DNA of 15,173 nucleotides from JAKEHA01 sp035687255 (GTDB lineage: Bacteria; Krumholzibacteriota; Krumholzibacteriia; WVZY01; JAKEHA01), in contig DASRYI010000246.1 of assembly GCA_035687255.1 (NCBI GenBank), positions 1 to 15,173 on the forward strand. Direction: 5' to 3'. The position numbers were made by a program, and so were the translations under genes. Shown here piece by piece: positions 13,014 to 15,173 of this stretch. The notes under the pieces were generated by a model that was not told where the DNA came from, ran no database searches, and worked only from the letters and a program-made list of their open reading frames with translations. Each line of letters opens with the position of its first letter. The stretch's first letter is position 1.

Positions 13014-15038
13014 GTGACACGAGGACGGTCCCCGAAGAAGAAGCCAACCGGCGGCGCGCCCGAAAGGGCGCGCCCCGACGCTCCTTCCCCGCCTGCCCGT
13101 CCCGTTGAGCCGCGCGTCGGATGGCTGGTGGGCAGCGCCATCTTTTCGGCCCTTCTCGTCGCCGGCGCCGCGTTTCTCCCCGAACAACGCCTGTGGGGAA
13201 TCAACCACCTTGCCTTTGTTCCGCCCGGCGCGCGCTATGCCGCCCTCGGACTGCTCCTGCTGGCCTTTCTTCCCCTGATCGCGAAGCCGCTCTACCGCCG
13301 CGTGGTGGGCATCTTCGACGCCATCGGTGTGCCGAAGCGCGACGCCAGTGTCTGGGTGGCGATCACCATGATCGCCCTCGGCAGCACGCTCATATTCTGG
13401 ACGTTCCGCTCGTCCACGTTGCTGCTGGGCGACGGGCAACTGCTGGTGCGCAGCTTCGAAGTGGCCGAACAGGGCTACGACAAGGTGATCATGCGCAGCG
13501 CAAGCGCCATCATGAAGGAAGAGAAGATCGCGCCCGGCACGACCCTGGCCTACTACGGCGCAATGAAGACCGGCAGCAAATGGTTCAAGCAACCGCCGCT
13601 CAACTCCATGCGGGCGCTGAACTGCATCCTGGGTGGATTGCTGATGTTTCTGCTCGGAACCCTCATCACCGGCAAGCATACGCGCGGGGAGCTGCGATTA
13701 TGGCTGCTGGTGCTTGCGCTGGGCTCGTGTTCCATTGAGTTGTTCTACGGCTACATCGAGAACTACACCACCCCCACCCTGCTGCTGGCGCTGTATGTGG
13801 TGCTTGCATTCCGCGCCCTGCACGAAAAGGGGCCGCTGTGGCCCGCCGTCATTCCTCTGCTGGCGGCCTGCTACGCCCACATCCAGTCAATTCTGTTCCT
13901 GCCGTCGTTCGTGTATCTGATGTTGTGGCGCGGAGGCGTGTCGCAGCGCGCCGAACTGGTGCGGCGCTGGACACCGCTGTTCAGCATGGTCGCAACCCTG
14001 GGCGTCATGGCGGCTCCCATCGTTCCCAAAATGCGGAAGTTCTACGTGCCCCTCGGTTTCAGCAACGACAAGTACGCCATGTTTTCTCCCCACCATCTGG
14101 CGGACATCGTGAACGAACTGTTCATGCTGGTGCCCATTCTGCCGGTGGTAGCCATGTTGGCGTGGCTGGGTCGTGAGGCGGAACGGGCCACCGGGCACGA
14201 CGCGTCGCGCGACGCGCGCGCCGTGAAGACACCCTCCGAATGGTTCGCGCACCCGGCGGAATGGCAGTTGAGCACCACCATCCTGGTGCCATGCTTCCTC
14301 TATATTCTGTTCTTCCACCCCGCCATCGGCATGGCGCGCGACTGGGATCTCTTCACCATGACCACCACCGCGCTGGTGCCCTTCGTGCTGCTGGTGCTCA
14401 ACCGCTACCTGCGCGCGACGCAGATCAGTCTGGACGTAACCTCACGTTTTGCCGTGCCGGCGCTGGCGGTTTTGATGGTCTCGAGCGTGGCGTGGATATC
14501 CGTGAATGCGTCGCCGGAACGCACCATGGACCGGTTCCGCGACATCCTCACCTACGATCGCACCCACGCCGCGTACGCGTGGGAGAACCTGGCGATGCTC
14601 CAGCACGAACGCAAGAACCTGGACGGAGCCATCCAGACCATGCGCATCGCCTATGACCACTCCCGCAATCCGCGCCAGGGCGTGCGGCTGGCGGTCTATC
14701 TGGATGAGGCCAAACACACGGACGAGGCCAAGCAGATTCTGGAGAAGATCCTGGACCGCTGGCCCGACTTCACCAAGGCGCGCTTCCGCCTGCTGGTATT
14801 CCTGGAACGCGAGGACAACTGGCCCCGCATTCTCGATCTGTCACGGGACGGCATGAAGTACAACCCCGAGGACGCGATGTACCGGTTCTTCTATGGAGAG
14901 GCGCTGCTGCGTTCCGGACAGACGGAAGAGGGAATCGCGATATTCCGGCAATGCGCGCAGCTGGACCTGCCCGCCAGCATCCAGAAACACGTCAAGGACG
15001 TGCTCACCGACTACGACAAGACCAAAGGAAATAAGTAG
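13014..15038 (+). CDS. Polytopic membrane protein with C-terminal TPR repeats
   Basis: A 674-residue protein starting at GTG 13014, seven bases after the M49 stop. No Shine-Dalgarno is evident, so translation is probably coupled. Residues 1-35 are basic and proline-rich (cytosolic tail). About 12 hydrophobic segments follow, roughly at 36-56, 75-92, 112-130, 204-220, 228-245, 255-268, 277-305, 320-338, 366-385, 420-438, 446-464 and 478-497. A polar loop (about 131-200) includes LLGDGQLLVRSFE, and a GMARDWDLFTM motif lies near 439-449. Residues about 517-650 are three to four TPR units (AWENLAMLQHERKNLDGAI, DEAKQILEKILDRWPD, FYGEALLRSGQTEEGIAIF). The layout resembles GT-C-like membrane glycosyltransferases with TPR tails in similar bacteria, but I see no proven catalytic motif, so the function stays open. 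A TPR tail suggests a protein partner. Confidence 0.8.
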   Translation: MTRGRSPKKKPTGGAPERARPDAPSPPARPVEPRVGWLVGSAIFSALLVAGAAFLPEQRLWGINHLAFVPPGARYAALGLLLLAFLPLIAKPLYRRVVGIFDAIGVPKRDASVWVAITMIALGSTLIFWTFRSSTLLLGDGQLLVRSFEVAEQGYDKVIMRSASAIMKEEKIAPGTTLAYYGAMKTGSKWFKQPPLNSMRALNCILGGLLMFLLGTLITGKHTRGELRLWLLVLALGSCSIELFYGYIENYTTPTLLLALYVVLAFRALHEKGPLWPAVIPLLAACYAHIQSILFLPSFVYLMLWRGGVSQRAELVRRWTPLFSMVATLGVMAAPIVPKMRKFYVPLGFSNDKYAMFSPHHLADIVNELFMLVPILPVVAMLAWLGREAERATGHDASRDARAVKTPSEWFAHPAEWQLSTTILVPCFLYILFFHPAIGMARDWDLFTMTTTALVPFVLLVLNRYLRATQISLDVTSRFAVPALAVLMVSSVAWISVNASPERTMDRFRDILTYDRTHAAYAWENLAMLQHERKNLDGAIQTMRIAYDHSRNPRQGVRLAVYLDEAKHTDEAKQILEKILDRWPDFTKARFRLLVFLEREDNWPRILDLSRDGMKYNPEDAMYRFFYGEALLRSGQTEEGIAIFRQCAQLDLPASIQKHVKDVLTDYDKTKGNK

Positions 15039-15050
15039 CCGGCCCGAGCG

Positions 15051-15173
15051 TTACTGATCGTCGTCGTCGGTGCCGGTCGAATCCGCCGCGGTGGAGTCCG
15101 CGTCGGTGCTGTCCACGGGAAGCACGGCTTCTTCGATCAGCGATGCGCCGTCGACCATGTCCAGCAGCGCGTT
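15051..15173 (-). CDS. C-terminal fragment of an unidentified protein with an acidic tail
   Basis: The last 40 codons plus TAA (15053-15051) of a minus-strand gene that enters from beyond the window. The readable part is NALLDMVDGASLIEEAVLP followed by a low-complexity Asp/Ser/Thr tail ending DDDDQ. It converges with the TPR membrane protein gene, with 12 bases between stops and no terminator. No family can be named from this piece. The open frame and the ordinary globular-then-acidic ending make it likely to be real. Confidence 0.55.
   Translation of the reverse strand, partial: NALLDMVDGASLIEEAVLPVDSTDADSTAADSTGTDDDDQ

Noticed and set aside
11882..13204. 440-residue open frame on the minus strand across the M49 gene
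   Set aside because: It is antisense to a gene with clear catalytic motifs. Long antisense frames are common in GC-rich DNA, and it has no signal, motif or Shine-Dalgarno of note.
1..15173. Defence system, CRISPR array, prophage or insertion sequence
   Set aside because: No repeat array, transposase, integrase, nuclease or toxin-antitoxin pair is visible on either strand.

Overview
The window looks like a high-GC chromosomal segment of a free-living Gram-negative bacterium. Two secreted proteins (5671-6414 and 8238-10892) end in the FlgD/Ig-like C-terminal module typical of FCB-type and Eisenbacteria/Krumholzibacteria-type genomes ('NYPNPF', 'NVPNPFNP' followed by 'SGIYF' and 'RKMVLVR'/'RKVVLLK'). 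Together with a lipoprotein M49 peptidase and a six-CxxCH secreted cytochrome, this suggests an uncultured lineage of that kind. The phylum is inferred from style, not proved.

Layout. (1) 1-4821, all minus strand: a MalT-like LuxR regulator (2158-4821), then two tandem secreted amidohydrolases (651-2027 and the truncated 1-567). The two enzymes are paralogues that are 90% identical at DNA level over the metal-barrel part but much more diverged at the N-terminus. (2) 4822-5670: a stretch with little or no intact protein coding. It holds a tRNA-Asn(GUU) gene on the minus strand, split inside its anticodon by a compact 246-nt group I intron, with a good promoter just upstream. This is the most notable item. 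(3) 5671-6414, plus: a small secreted protein with a FlgD-like tail. (4) 8093-6432, minus: a two-gene phosphate-uptake operon (DUF47/PhoU-like protein, then PiT transporter), with a repeat resembling a PHO box upstream. (5) 10892-8238, minus: a large secreted multihaem cytochrome. It sits behind a roughly 150-nt leader that ends in a strong intrinsic terminator, which suggests attenuation or a small RNA. (6) 11228-15038, plus: an M49 (dipeptidyl peptidase III-like) lipoprotein and a polytopic membrane protein with C-terminal TPRs, probably co-transcribed from a near-consensus promoter. (7) 15051-15173, minus: the C-terminal end of an unidentified acidic-tailed protein.

How it fits together. 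The regulator and amidohydrolases could form one catabolic or scavenging module acting on small secreted-enzyme substrates. The M49 lipoprotein points the same way, towards peptide use in the envelope. The phosphate operon and the cytochrome are independent units. No defence system, CRISPR array, insertion sequence or phage gene is visible. The unusual content is RNA-level: a self-splicing-type intron in tRNA-Asn and a putative attenuator leader.
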